This document shows positions 45,801-58,710 of a stretch of 64,000 nucleotides of DNA, in pieces. This stretch comes from Sipunculus nudus (lineage: Eukaryota > Annelida > Sipuncula > Golfingiida > Sipunculidae): positions 54,029,386 through 54,093,385 of the forward strand of contig CM049322.1 of assembly GCA_026874595.1 (NCBI GenBank), written 5' to 3'. The notes below the pieces were generated by a model. That model was not told the origin of the DNA. It saw only the letters and a program-made list of their open reading frames with translations, and ran no database searches. The position numbers were made by a program, and so were the translations under genes. Numbering within the stretch: position 1 is the first letter of the stretch; each line of letters opens with the position of its first letter.

Positions 45801-48800
45801 TTGCATAAAAACAATTTTTGGTCTTTAGATATGGATAGGTTATCATTGCTGTCCAAAATTCACAAAAGCTTGATACATTTATGATGAAAAGAAGATATAC
45901 AATCACTCTCTCGCTCAAAAGTTCAATCTAATAACTACGGTATAAATGAGATGGACACTTTTAAAGAACAGACCAGGCTCTATAAAAACGTAAAAATGCA
46001 TGACTCCAGGTTAATTGTTCAATAAGTTGTAGCCATAAATGTTTGTTTTTGCCAAAGTTTTAATCTCGCTCACAAAATAAGAACACGTGATGTACGTTTA
46101 AATGAAACATCTTTATCAATAAATCATTTATATTTTTGCTAAAGGTTTGAATCTCACCCACAAATTGACCATTCATTTTTCATAAAAACTGTTCAAAGAT
46201 AATAAATGTACAGATGATTCCAGCGAATCTAGCACCATCTCTAAAGATATCCAAGATTAACATGTGCAACAAATAATTAGAAAATCCATGCAATAATTAT
46301 GGAGAAATCATGTGAATTTTACTTGAAATAGACAATGAAAAAGGAAATTTTACATCTGATAGTCCCTTTTATAAGCATCATTCCACCTAATTTTGTCAAA
46401 ACTTTGAATAATGAACAGAAAATGGGTATGCCAAATGAATTTTGTTTTCAAAGTAAGATGAATATCTGCAGAGTTATGAATGTGAGTTGAATGTAAAATG
46501 TAAATCTCTACATAAATCGGAAGTACTCACAATAAAAATATTAATTATAGGTGGCTCATGTACAAAAGAAAATTTATCTAAGATGGATAAGCAAATCAAA
46601 TTTCAAAGAAATGTATGGATTAATTATTGATAAATGGGATTCCTAATGAACTTTAAATGAAAAGATTTATGTGAAACTTGAGCAATTCTTACCGGTTTAG
46701 GATTGATAACAGGAATGTATATGTACTTGATATTTATCATTTTCAATATATGACCCTTCAATCAAATTTAGTGCAGCAAGGATTAAGACTAAGATGAGGC
46801 TGGCTGTCAAGGTGTTTACAGTCACATAGATTATAGGTCATTATTAACATAAAATCTCCACTTAAAACCGCTGTTTAATCAAGAAATTCAAAATCTTGAA
46901 ATCAGGTTGATTTCCTGAAAGCACTGTGCGGTTTATACTAGAAGGGTTTCCGGAATATCTTCCTGACAGACATCATTTTTGGGCCGGCGAGTGGCGAATA
47001 ATATTGCAACTTTCGAAGGTCGTTCTTAGCAGCAGTCTCACATGCATGGAGACCGTGTGTAAATGTATTATTTACGATTATTTGTTATTTATAAATTAAA
47101 TATTGCTGATTAGTTCTCGTGTGATATATAACTTGTTATAAAATCTTGGTAATTGTCGCGAAATAATACTTTACAACAACCCTGCTGTTTTAACACACAG
47201 CGGCCCACTTCTTTGGGCATGGTCAAGCAAAATTGAAATAAAAGCCTACTTTAAACCCATTTGCGGCATTATTTAGCAATGATTATTTGTTTAAAACTTA
47301 AAATGAATAAAAAGCTGACATTGTAAAGAGTCACACAATGGCAGAAGATCGTTTTAAAATCAAGTTTGAGTGCCCCCATGTGCTGAAACGCCCCAGTATT
47401 CTATTAAGAATATTTTGAACGGCTGAACGCGGAACAGAACAGCCACCTATTTCGTCCCAGCGTGCCTTGCACGAACACTGCCTTGACAAAATGGCTCCCC
47501 ACACGGTACTTAATTTAAGGTTTCCTACGGGATTCAACAGGACTTATTTGGAGGCATGATCTCCCTCAAATATGATTTTGTACTATGACCTAGTGTTTGA
47601 TGTTACCATATTTCTTTTCCACACTTTTTTTTCAGTTGAAAGAAACATATAATCATTATTTCTTCTCGCAGATAGACCTTCACACAAATAAGACTGGTAT
47701 GGGATTTTGTGAGGGAGATACTATCCATTTATTTTATAGTTATCATTGAAAAGGTGTTTCCATCTGCAAAAGTATGGGCATCAATCAATACAGGAAAATA
47801 AATGTTCCAAAAGGGCACCCTAACCTGTGAATCTTTATCTGTTGCACTTGAAGGAAATATTTACAAGCGGTATATATTTTGTGTGTCTTTCTGTTTGAAA
47901 TATTTTGCCATACTGTTGTAAAAACATTCACTGCAAGACTAGGCTATAGAACAAAAGTGTAGACTAAAGCAAGGGACCCATGGGTCACTGTGCTCAGCTA
48001 AGTTGACCTTGAAGGGAAAAATCTAAAATAATATCAAATGGTGATAAAGTGTAAGAGGAAGAGGTAATAAAGGCCATGGTTGGTTTATATGATTGGTTTG
48101 TATTGATGAGCAAGAAATTGTTGCAAATAATATTTTGTGACCTGACCATGTGTTTCCTAAAGTTGAAACTGAAGTATGTGAGCAGTTTGTGAACAAATGA
48201 TCTGTACTATATTACCATGATCATTAGTTAGCTTTTTTATTAATTGTTGACATTTCAGTAGTTTACACATTTGTTCAAAGGAATCTATTGTATAATATAT
48301 ATTATTAACTATATATATATGTATTTTTTTTATGAAATGTATACAGTTGAAATATAACTAATTAACAACATAAAACAGGGCAAACAAAACCTGATCTCAA
48401 TTCTGCTGAGGCAGGAAAATATTGAACAAATGTTTGCATTAAATCCTCATTTTTTTATCACATCAATTTAAGTTTATAACTATACATTTCCAATATAACA
48501 CATATATCTGAATATAAAAGTTTATTCATAATTCTCTATTGCATCATCATAAATCTCAATCTTGTCAGATAACACCACATCATGCATACAAATGTTTATT
48601 TATTTTTTACCAGAAAAATATATCTTTTAAATCTGCAAAACAATAAATATCTAAAAATAATACTTGATTTAGATTTCACAATTTTTAATTGCGTTTCTAT
48701 TTATCCATAATGTGCTTCATATTTTATACATTTATGCATACTGATGGGTTCAATTATATTTGTTAAAATCATTTAAAAGAAAATTGATTTCTTTAAAAAT

Positions 48801-48954
48801 GCTACATAACACAACATTGCATCTTCTGGATTACACCTAGAATTACTTTTTCAAGGAAAGTTTTTGCATATCGGAGTGGAAACAGCATTACAATTAAGAA
48901 GATACAGTGAAAACAATAATAATTACTGCATAACACTTGGTGGGTTGGGTTGGG
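45801..48954. other. AT-rich intergenic DNA
   Basis: More than 3 kb without a recognised gene. A 68-codon minus frame at 47331-47537 lies in a patch that includes GGAGCCATTTTGTCAAGG; no family is seen. The word GGGACCCATGGGTCACTGTG near 47973 recurs in variant form at about 52845 and 53027, so it belongs to a dispersed repeat. Confidence 0.35.
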
Positions 48955-49800
48955 GGGGGGGGGATTTGGGAATATATCAGAATAACTGTACACCTGTCAC
49001 AGCAGGGGATCTCCCCCAGTGACTGTAACAAATTACAAGTGTTACATCAGTACTGCGGGACCAACGTGTCTACTTCTTTTAAGCAGAATGACGCAGAGCC
49101 TGCTTTATACCCTTGGGTTAGCGTTGCCATGGAGCTTGATACCGATCATAGTGACAGGGATTACAGAGAACCAGATGGGTAACTCTTTCCTGTCCCTCCC
49201 ACTAGAAGACAAAAGCCCGTCGGGCTTGTCTGTGCATGTAAACGGTTGTTTCGCTTTGGAGCTTAATAGAAAGTACCTTAAATGACCAAACGCAACACAG
49301 CACGTGGGACTGACAATGGATAAGAAATCAATGAGGAACCATTGCATGTTGACTGAAGCGGTGCCACATTCCATTTGTTCTGAATGATGTTAAACATAAA
49401 CGGAGACAAGTGGATTGTCAGTGGACGATATATACAAAGCATTTGGGAATCATACTCAGGTGGAACGCAGGTTGGAAGTGGTTTTGCTGGCGACGGCACA
49501 AGAAGTCTTCAAATTCAGGGTGATTTATACATCGTCAAACGGTGGGGAATGGATCACAGCAAGGGAAGCAGTATTTGACATTTTCGATGATGACCCGGAA
49601 AGAAACTACGTCAACAGTGACATCTTGAGCAGCGGTTGGGTCAAGAAAGCCCGTGTACCGTCATGTACTTCAAAGCATCAAGCGTTATGTTCATCTTGTA
49701 CTGAAATATATATCCCCTGAAATTGTCAGTCAAGCCATGAAAAAGGTTGAATTTTGCAACCAGATATGCAGAGAATACCGGCTTCTAAAGCTCAGGTAAT
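48955..49800 (+). pseudogene. Sacsin-like relic
   Basis: Pieces in order match a sacsin (SACS-type chaperone) repeat as I remember it. They are YPWVSVAMELD (from 49108, frame 1); then, shifted, NSFLSLPLEDKSPSGLSVHV and NGCFALELNRKYLK (49173-49282), matching FLPLPL...GLPVHVNG.FAL..NRR.LKW. The conserved Trp codon is a TGA stop at 49283. The frame goes on with further stops, then GGEWITAREAVFDI (about 49541-49582) and ILSSGWVKKARVP, and after a one-base shift IKRYVHLVLKYISPE to 49797. A donor-like AG|GTAATG follows. Sacsin-like genes are expanded in molluscs. It is a decayed copy, or an exon damaged by assembly errors. Confidence 0.65.
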
Positions 49801-50015
49801 GCTTTTACAGAATGGGAGATGTGATGTTTTGATTTTTAATATGATATTATATTCTTTTTGGTTATATAATTAAATATCATTTATTGTTTGTATATACATA
49901 AATCGTATAATGTTTTTAATAAAAGCCGTGTATAATTAAGGAGAGTTGTATACCGTGTTGACTATTCTTCTATATTTTAGCATGTAAAGTTAACCACATG
50001 GGGGGGGGGGGGGGG

Positions 50016-50380
50016 GTCGAAGAGTGGTTTGGTGATTAGTTTTATTCTCAACGGCCAGATGGCAGCACGGGTCTAAGACGAGGGAAGCCAAATAGTTGGG
50101 CGCATTAGTTTAATCCCTTGAGGTCAGATGGCAGCACCGGCAGCATCGTTCAAATAAACGATCAGTATTTGGCTGATACGCCTGGTTTTAAAATGATATT
50201 GGTCTGGAATGAACGTATGAGAATATCAGGTTTACTCTTCTATTAACAATTAATTATGAATAATGTTTTGGAACGAATTTCATTTTAATTTGTTCATTCA
50301 TATTTGTTATTGTAAAGAGCTGGGATGAAAGAGTGGTTCGGTAACCAGTTTCATTCTCAACGGCCAGGTGGCAGCACCAG
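50016..50380 (+). repeat. Dispersed ~55-bp direct repeats (three copies)
   Basis: AGAGTGGTT.GGT..(C)AGTTT...CTCAACGGCCAG.TGGCAGCAC occurs at about 50021-50070 and 50329-50377. A weaker copy lies at about 50090-50136 (GGTCAGATGGCAGCACC). No coding content. Confidence 0.7.
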
Positions 50381-52529
50381 TTTTACCTATGTAACGTAAC
50401 ATTTAAATAAAATGCTCTCGCCAGCAAATGCCTTGTGAGATAAAAAAAAAATTAGTAATCTTTATATAAAATATTGCAAGAGGGCCTGCCACTGTAAAAC
50501 TAATTTATTACTAGTAGCGGCCGGAATAACTACCGGAGGGAACGGCTGGCACAACTGCTGAAGTGGACACTGAAGAAATTTCTAAAGCAGCTCGGGGAGA
50601 AACGTGATTTGTTTACAGTGTACTAGTATCCATTGCGGAGCGAATATAGAATCCGGTCTTCATGGACGAGTTTATGGGTGTATTCGGACGGACGTAATGT
50701 ACTAATGATGTTTAGGATTCATGTAATGGAGAGGTAAGAAGCATGTCGATGTCATATCATCAGGCATGCCATGGCTAATGTTGATTACTACTTATATGAG
50801 ACGGTCCAGTCAGTTTACACTCATCTTGGAAATGAAGACAGGATTCTATATTCGCGCCTAAATGGCAGGCATTCCAAAGAAAAAAAATAAAATAGCTTTT
50901 AATGGACTGGTATATTTATCCTAGTCAGTTGACCAAACAATATATAAAAGGGGCAGAATGTAGGAAATGCTGGGACAAACTGACATGTTCTAGGTTACCT
51001 ATTGGAGAAATTATTCCTGCATTTAAGTAGTTCAGAGAATCAATATGAAGGGCAAAAAAATAAGGTGCTTACCTGGAATAAAATAACAGGTCTTGTGTGT
51101 GGCCAACAGTAGCATGTTCTCGGCTGGACTGGCGCGGGAGCTCCGACACTTCGGAGTCTTTCTGGATTTGCCACGCCTCGGTGCCCAGACCAGACAATAC
51201 GACCAGTCAAAGACGGGTAAAGATAATCCTATTCTTCAACGCAGGTTCTGGCAAACCAGATGGTTGACCTTTGACCCAGAGGAACAGACTACCCCGGGAA
51301 ATATCTGTGGAGTGACAGACAAAATGGAGGAAGAAACATGGGGGTTATATTTCTTCGTGTTACATATACATATAAAACACTTTTACTGTGGTAGCTTTAT
51401 TTACAAGGGCATTCTAGAGCTATTTAGTGTCATAATCTCGTAATTACTCCCACTAACCAGTGGTACATCCAGGATTTGAAGATGGGGGGGGGGGGGGCAG
51501 CACCAAATTCGGGGCCGAGGGTCCAGTTTAGTCTTCACTTCCAGACCTCAGCATATATCTGCTTTATATTTAATATATATATTTAAATAAAAAATAATAA
51601 TTTGGGGAGTTAACCTCATAGTAAGCAGAACGTTTAAGAATTATGGTTTATTTAGATACCTCAGAAAATTTTCTGATATATTATAATGTTCCCTATTTTA
51701 CTGAATATCCATATTTTGTTAATATTTGCAATCTGATATGAAATAGTCATCTTAAATGCAGATCTTGAGGTGACAACTTTGGGGTTTCCTCTCTGCGTCA
51801 ACCGTTGTTGCTTTATGGTGTTTTACTAACATTATATACATACTGATGAAGGTAAAGATCATACAACTATACATCAAAAAGCATGCGGTTGATTTGTTGT
51901 TTAATGTCATTAACATTCTAAAAATGTTAAGGCTGCCAAAAATCACACGCCATGTCACGCACATTCTCACACTGAACTTTTGGTCTCTAATTAGTTCAGA
52001 GTGAACAGGTTGACAATATTCATACTTCATTGGGCGCCTTCTGGTGGAACAGACTATTAATTTCACGGCGTGTCATCTAAATAGATCAAAGGTTAAATAA
52101 AACAAGCGAATTGGTGGAATTAATGTCCCCCGCTTTGGGATCGTTGTCTTTTATGCTTGATAAGCAACCAAAATTATGACATGTGAAGAAAATCTTGAGG
52201 AAACAACTTAAAAAAACTTAAAACAGATGCACCATGACATGTGGAGACATCTGCAGGGGGAACATAAACCTGAAAGACATTGGGAAATAGGACCAAAATC
52301 AACTATGACATGTAGGGACATCTGCAAGTGAACATAAAAACTAAAACACACTGAGAAATTTGACCAAAATATTAGAATTTTGTATTTGAGCTGGAGAGAA
52401 ATATTTTTCAGATAGACGCTCCAAAATCAATCCCAACCGAGGTAGGCATGAGAGCAATCGCAATCACTGATCCAAATTTGAATGAAATTCGATAAAATTT
52501 AAAAAAGTTATCGCACGGAAACGAAAAAA
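50381..52529. other. Intergenic DNA with one unassigned frame
   Basis: A 116-codon plus frame at 51093-51443 includes a GC-richer stretch (51110-51320) encoding ARELRHFGVFLDLPRLG and FWQTRWLTFDPEEQ. It might contain an exon, but no family is recognised and the C-terminal third is AT-rich and non-coding in look. A G homopolymer repeat with GGGCCGAGGGTCCAG lies at 51485-51530. The rest is empty. Confidence 0.3.
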
Positions 52530-52535
52530 ACCTGA

Positions 52536-52655
52536 CAGACGGACAGACAGACAGACAGAGGGACAAGCTGGCAGACACACAGACAAACCCAGAGGGACAG
52601 ACAGGCAGACACACAGACAAACCCAAATCAATGTCCCTGTATCCGCGGAGCGGGG
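52536..52655 (+). repeat. GACA-rich repeat tail
   Basis: Repeated GACAGACAGACAGAC and GCAGACACACAGACAAACCC words lead into AATGTCCCTGTATCCGCGGAG. This looks like the tail of a common invertebrate dispersed repeat. The Cys/Ser/Val-rich minus frame at 52408-52626 is its translation. Confidence 0.75.
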
Positions 52656-53784
52656 GACAAAAAATTAGTTGAACTAATTTTAAATATTAAAGATCCAGTG
52701 TGTCCTATAATGAGGTTATAATATACTACACATATAAATCTGTCAGAATGTAAAGTTTGGTCAAAAAAGGCCAAGCCAGTTCTACAGCTGTCCCAAGCTC
52801 TTCTTATTAACAATTGTTCCAGAATGAGCCAATTACAAAAAAAAGGGACCCATGGCTCATGGCGCTTAGCTTAGCAAATGCAAAATATGCTGAAATCTAT
52901 TGTAATGTTTTTCATATAAATATGCATATGAGAAGCTAAGAGGAAATGGCCTTCCTACTAGGTTATAGTAAAGTCCTTAATATATGATTGCAAAACTAAT
53001 TCTCTAACTGTCATGGAGAACATGTGGCCATGGGCCATGACGCTCGGCTAAAGTTGACTGGGTGCTCATTTCTTTTATTAATGTTATACTAGCAATTACC
53101 CGTGCCACGCACAGTTTTGAGCGAACACGACGATCCGTACGGTGTAAAAGGAACTAATACCAGCACAAATTTATTAAATTTACAATTTTACAGGAGATAT
53201 ACATTTGTAACTGCTGTAATGAGGAAAAATCTCCATTTCAAAACATTTTAAGTCAATATTATATATGTACAACTTTGGTAATGTATAATGGCACTCACCA
53301 GTACACATCACACTGTACCAACCAAGATGTGAATTTGGTTAACATTTTCTTTACATCTGTCACATGGTAGGCCTACATGTGTTGGTGAATATTTGTCAAG
53401 GACCTCAATCTCATGCAAGGCCCTGGACTACGTGCGACCGGTGATTGTATAAGGCCAAATAAAAAAAAGGTTTGGTTCTTAGACACCGCATTCGTCAATT
53501 TTAACCCCCCCCCGCATGTTTCAAAATTGTTATTTTGATTTTCATCTTTAAAGAAGATAAAATAATACAATTTTGATCTGATTTCTTTTGTTATAGAGTG
53601 CTTTTGCCTGCTTAGCAAAAAAAAATCTGTTATTTTCATACTTTTCCCTCACCATATGACATTTTTATCGAAACATACAAAACAAAGGTAAAATATCGCC
53701 CGCCCGCACATGTTCTGAAAAAAAAATCCCTGAGAATCAAACCTTTTTTTTTTTTTGGCCTAACCATCACGATTTTCCTGTTAC
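52656..53784. other. Intergenic DNA with short dispersed-repeat fragments
   Basis: Variants of GGGACCCATGGCTCATGGCGCTTAGCT occur at about 52847 and 53030. CTAGCAATTACCCGTGCCACGCAC at about 53090-53113 looks like a common dispersed-repeat end. No gene is seen. Confidence 0.4.
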
Positions 53785-54253
53785 ACGGTAGTTGTGCACT
53801 CAAGCATATCAGGTCATGTGAAGGAGCCCTCTTTTTGCAACCACCCGGTCGCAGGAAGGCCTACAAAACAATTCTTTCAAAGATCCCCCTTTTGAGAAAG
53901 GATAGCCGATGGGGATTATTTCGGGCCGGTGACCGCAAATATAAGAACACCCCAAATGAGGCCCCCGGAGTAAAACCCTGTCCCGCCATCACACACGCTG
54001 TGGCCATTGTGTAACCGGGCTCGAAGACACAAAGAAAAGAGGCGCCCGCGGGGGAGCAAATATTAAAATTATTAATTATGCACGTAATACGCAAATATTG
54101 TAAATAAAAGTGGGTGGAATCTTTTCGGACAAACCCAAAGCATATGTATGTCGAAAATCACGGCAATCCGTACGTTGGTATCGGAAATCCACCGGAAATC
54201 GGGAGATACAGAAATCACACAAATCGCGATACGCTATTAATATATAGATACAT
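53785..54253. repeat. ~480-bp direct repeat, copy 1
   Basis: From GTGCACTCAAGCATATCAGG through GGCCGGTGACCGC, GGCGCCCGCGGGGGAGCAAA and AATCACGGCAATCCGTACG to GCTATTAATATATAGAT. It is matched, with indels, by 55086-55558. The minus frame 53861-54094 lies in the repeat and recurs in copy 2, so it is probably not a gene. Confidence 0.85.
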
Positions 54254-55085
54254 TATATGTAGGGTGGTATGCATAAACATCGTATTAAAGCCAAGAGATT
54301 GGACGGAGATGTTTTCGGAAAAGTTGATATGATAAATGAAATAATTTTTATATAAAAATATATTATGTTGAACATCGCTATTAGTTGCCCTCCGAATTTT
54401 CTTGCGACAAAATCGCACCGTGTAAAAAATTGGTGACATATTCCAAGGTTTATTTGCATCCGATCATCGCATCCGTTCATCGCATCCGTGTAAAAATTTT
54501 GGACACTATATTTTCAATTACACATGACACATACCTCCGGCAACGATTATCAGCTGCGATCAACGCATGCAAGCGTTTATCGCAGACCTTGAGTCCTGTT
54601 CGACTTTTGCGATGAATGCATCCGTTAAACGCACAGGGGATTCCACTTCATGACGTGATCTTACTATATATGTATCACTGAAAGATTGCAACGATGAATT
54701 TGATGCAATAAAAGTGACTTTTAAAGTGGAAGCAAAATAAAGCGTTAAGCACGGGCGCCAGGACAATTATTTTTGTGTGCATGTGTGTGTGTGTGTGGGG
54801 GGGGGGGGAGGTCCTATCCCACATTAGTTTAATTAAAACAATTATTTGTTATATTTTACTGAAATTTCATTCAGGTTTACAGGCATAAATCTTGATTTGA
54901 AAGGACAAAACTACTTATCGTCATCTGTTTTACGCTTGTATGTGTCATGTGTTGCCTCATGGTTGCCGTCCTTTGATCGCACATGAAAGACGGGTGCGAC
55001 AAACCAAATGCGATAAACACTGGTTTGTGTGACCATGGGACACGATTTTAGTCGCATGCGACTCGCTCATTTGTCAAACGCCCGT
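54254..55085. other. Spacer between the two ~480-bp repeats
   Basis: It contains short CGCATCCG(T/A) words near 54465-54490 and 54620, and a GT/G run near 54775-54810. No gene is recognised. Confidence 0.4.
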
Positions 55086-55558
55086 GACGCGGTACATGTG
55101 CATTCAAGCATATCAGGTCATGAACGGGGAGGGGGGGCGGGGGGTCGCAGGTAGAAGCCCTCTTCGTGCGATATCCCGGTGACAGGAAGGCCTGCCAAAC
55201 AATTCTTTCAAAGATCTCCCTTTTGCGAAGGGGCTTATTTCGGGCCGGTGACCGCGAAATGTACAAATAACCCAGATAGGGCCCCGGAGTAAAACTCTGT
55301 TCGGCCATCACACACTCTATGGCAATTGTCTTACGGGACCCGAAGACACAAAGAAAAGAGGCGCCCGCGGGGGAGCAAATATTAAAATTATTAATTTTGC
55401 ACGTAATACGCAAATATTGCAAATAAAACTGGGTAGAATCTCTTCTGACACAACTGGAGCATATGTTTATCGAAAATCACGGCAATCCGTACGGTGGTAT
55501 CAGAGGAGATACGGAAAATTACAAAAAATCGCCTTACGCTATTAATATATAGATATCG
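55086..55558. repeat. ~480-bp direct repeat, copy 2
   Basis: It has the same order of landmarks as 53785-54253, about 1.3 kb apart in the same orientation. It carries an extra G/C-rich insert near 55125-55165. Confidence 0.85.
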
Positions 55559-55578
55559 TCTGTGAGAAAAGCCTAATG

Positions 55579-56700
55579 GATACAATTTGTGCCCCGCCTG
55601 TCTGGGAGCTCAAAATAATTTTTTCTGCCTAATTTGCAAAATTAAGGTCACCATGACCTAATTTCAGTTTCCAAAGAGATGTTCCTAGAACCTCTCTGGA
55701 TTCTGTGTTAGAACATTCTTGACTTAATAGATACGATTTGTGCCTATCTGACATTCATGGTTTTCCTATAGGTTGCAGAATGTAGGTCACCATACTATCT
55801 TTTGATATGATAGAAGTCATGATAGATGATTCCAGACCACATAGATACAATTTGTGCCCCATCTGACTGTCTGGGAGCACAAAATCATTTCCCGCCCATG
55901 GGTCACAGAATATAAGTCACCATGACCTACTTTCAGGTTTCAAAAGACATTTGCCTAGGACCTCCCTGATTTTTATGTAAGAAGGTTCAAGGTTGAATGG
56001 ATACAATTTGTGCCGTATCTGACTGTCTGGGTGCTCAAAATTATGTTTTCGGTTCATAAATGCAAAATATACGTTTCAGTGATCTAATTTTAGGTTTCCT
56101 AGGACATTTGCTTAGGACCTCCCTGAATGTGACGTTAGAAGATTCTACACCTAATGCATACAATTTGTGCCTCGTCTAACTGTCTGGGTGCTCAAAACTA
56201 TTTTTAGCCCATAGATCTCAGAATATAGGTCACCATGACCTAATTTTAGGTTTCCAAGGACATTTGCCTAGGACCTCCCAAAATGTCACATTGAAGGATT
56301 TTATCCCTAATGGATACAATTTGGGCCCCTCCTGACTGTCTAGGTGCACAAAATCATTTATCGGCCCGTAGGTCACAGAATATAAGTCACCATTACATAA
56401 TTTCAGGTTTCCAAGGAGATTTGCCTAGAAACATCCAGGATATTGCATTAGAAGATTCTAGGCTTAACATATACGATTTGTCCAGATGTGACATTCAGGG
56501 TGCTCATATGACATATTATCTCTAAAGGTCGCAGAATATTGGTCACAGTGAATTAATTTCAGGCACAAAATCATGTTTTCGAGCCGTCGGTCACAAAATA
56601 TAGGTCACCATGACCTTATATAAGGTTTCCAAGGAGATTTGCCTAGGACCTCCCGGGATGTACAGTTTCTAGGTCTAACGGTTACGATTGGCGCCCTGTA
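55579..56700. repeat. ~155-bp satellite array
   Basis: The word GATACAATTTGTGCC and variants recur at 55579, 55730, 55844, 56000, 56156, 56313, 56470 and 56681. Spacing is mostly 151-157 with one short (114) and one long (211) unit. Other unit landmarks are CTGACTGTCTGGG.GC, TCACCATGACCTAATTT.AGG and TTGCCTAGGACCTCCC. A frame at 56310-56525 is repeat translation. Confidence 0.9.
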
Positions 56701-56765
56701 AACGGACGGACGTTGGACAAAGGGTGATCGCTATACTCAGATGATTACCGTCGGCTGAGCCAAAA
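56698..56765 (-). repeat. Dispersed repeat end, opposite orientation to 38926-39000
   Basis: AAACGGACGGACGTTGGACAA...CTCAGATGATTACCGTCGGCTGAGCC. Its reverse complement matches the word order at 38926-39000. It closes the 155-bp satellite, which may be the interior of that repeat family. Confidence 0.6.
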
Positions 56766-58704
56766 ATACACGAAAATATCAATAACTAGCTTATAAACCC
56801 GGTATACCGGGCTTTTTACCGCGGTTTGGAAGATATATTTACTGAGATATTGAATGTTGGCTCATTTTTTATTATAAAAGTTAAAAGAAAATTTAGATTT
56901 TTAGTGGGATACTCTCGGAATACGATATGTACAAATAATTTTTTACTGTTATTTTGTGGCGCTGTGCTCGTGGCAAAAATCATATCCCGGTATGTTTACC
57001 TTAAAGACCTGGTCAGTGATGGTTTACATTGCGAACCAGAATGAGACGCGGAGGCATACAGTGTTTCGTTGATATTTGACTGGTTTCTATCGTTGGACGT
57101 TTAAAGAATAGGTTGATGTGAGGAACACATTAGATTAATTAAATGTACGTTGCAAGGAAACTGTTCCTGAAGAAGGAAACAGAAATATGCATACATCGTA
57201 AGTAGCAGAAGCGGACCCAGCGGGACTCCATGCAGTGGGTCCGTATCCAATTTTCAGACCCCCGACACCACCCCAGCCCTGTTCCTGAATTCGGGACCTT
57301 AAATTAGGTTTGGCATTAATCCTCCTGGGTTGAACTCTCCATTTCATAAAGCGAGAAACGTGTGATTTTCTTTTTTACTGACCACGCACGTGGGTCAAAT
57401 CCCTCATTGAAAGCAAGCGTTATTCATATGAACAATAGTCCTTAGTGTTATAGGTTATGTGACCACGATGCACGCATTCCGGTGATTGCCGAAGGCAGTT
57501 CGGCTGTGCTCGGTAAAAAAACGGAAAAATCACTCAAAATTATAAGTATATTAAAAATAATTTATTTTCATATCGCCTATGTCACTGCGGGGATAATAAC
57601 CTTTAAAATGATGTATGGCACAATATTGTACACAACGCGGTTTTAGAGAACACCGCGAACAAACGTGAACTGAATTCCTTTTATAAGTATTAGATATAGA
57701 TATTAGATATGGCCTATAGCATGAATTGTCTTCATGTCAAATTAAGCTGAGCATTATGGCCCATCTGCCACTTAATTTTTAAAGGAAAAACGCGACACCC
57801 ATTACGACCAAAATCGTGATTTTTTTTATATTGAATGGAATCTATGGTTTTATTGTAACCCACTCTATAGTTTCAGAGGTATCACCTTAAATATCCACAA
57901 TATTCGTTAAAAAAAATATTGCCTTGTTTTAAATAAGTATACTTTCTTTAAAGGTACATTGACCAATGTTTTAGACTACTAGAATAATATAAATTCTTAC
58001 TGAGTCGTAAACCAAAGGAATGAAAATGACAATATTGATGGGTCATAACACAGATATGACTTGGGTGGAAAGCATGTATTAACATGTACTTACATGTAGT
58101 TGACATGCCAGTGGTGAGAAACCGCCCAGTTGTCAAGACATTCACGTGCTTGCATTTGATTGAAGCTGTAGGGCATTTGGTGAACAGGGAGTAAGAATTG
58201 ACCCCGTATGGAGTGTTTGTCTGAAAATGTGATCGCCATTACGCAGCTTAAGAGCCAGATGTATTCCCCTTAGAAAGTTTCCAGAATTAAAAAGAAAACC
58301 TTATATATCTAACAAGATTTAAGAATATAATATTGTCAATTTCTCAAAGAAATTTTGGTAAAGCTTAATCATGATGATCTATATCTGGGTATTTTCTGTA
58401 GAAGAAGCAAAGCTAAAGAGATTTTGGATGTAATTGCACAAAGACTCGACGGCATGACGTCGTACATTTTGCAGGGACGGGTCCAGGATTTGGGAAAAAG
58501 AGGGGTCCACACCAGGAGGACTTATTACAAAACCTAAAAGAATGTCCATCGGTCAGGAAAAAAAGGAGGGGGCGGTTGGTGGGTGGTCCAGGCCACAAAA
58601 ATTGGTCCGACACCCTTAAAAAATGTTGCGGTGGTTGAAAAAGAAGGGGGGGGGGGGTCCGGACCCCCTGGATAAAGTGTGCAAGTACACCGAGGGGAAG
58701 GCAA
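56766..58704. other. Intergenic DNA with repeat fragments
   Basis: The section from about 58480 to 58670 has the GGGTCCGGACCCCCTGG and GTCCAGGATTTGGG words of a dispersed repeat. Frames at 56826-57044, 57135-57347 and 57948-58145 have no recognisable domains. Confidence 0.35.
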
Positions 58705-58710
58705 TCTGGA

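Noticed and set aside
44809..45918. 369-codon frame as a repeat-protein gene
   Set aside because: All frames of the 234-bp unit are nearly stop-free and one unit is frameshifted, so it is treated as satellite. The open frame is kept as a finding.
47331..47537. 68-codon minus frame with a GCCATTTTG (YY1-like) word
   Set aside because: No splice site, homology or start context strong enough to call an exon.
53861..55422. Paired minus-strand frames (53861-54094, 55048-55422)
   Set aside because: They are in the ~480-bp direct repeat and differ by frame-breaking indels between copies.
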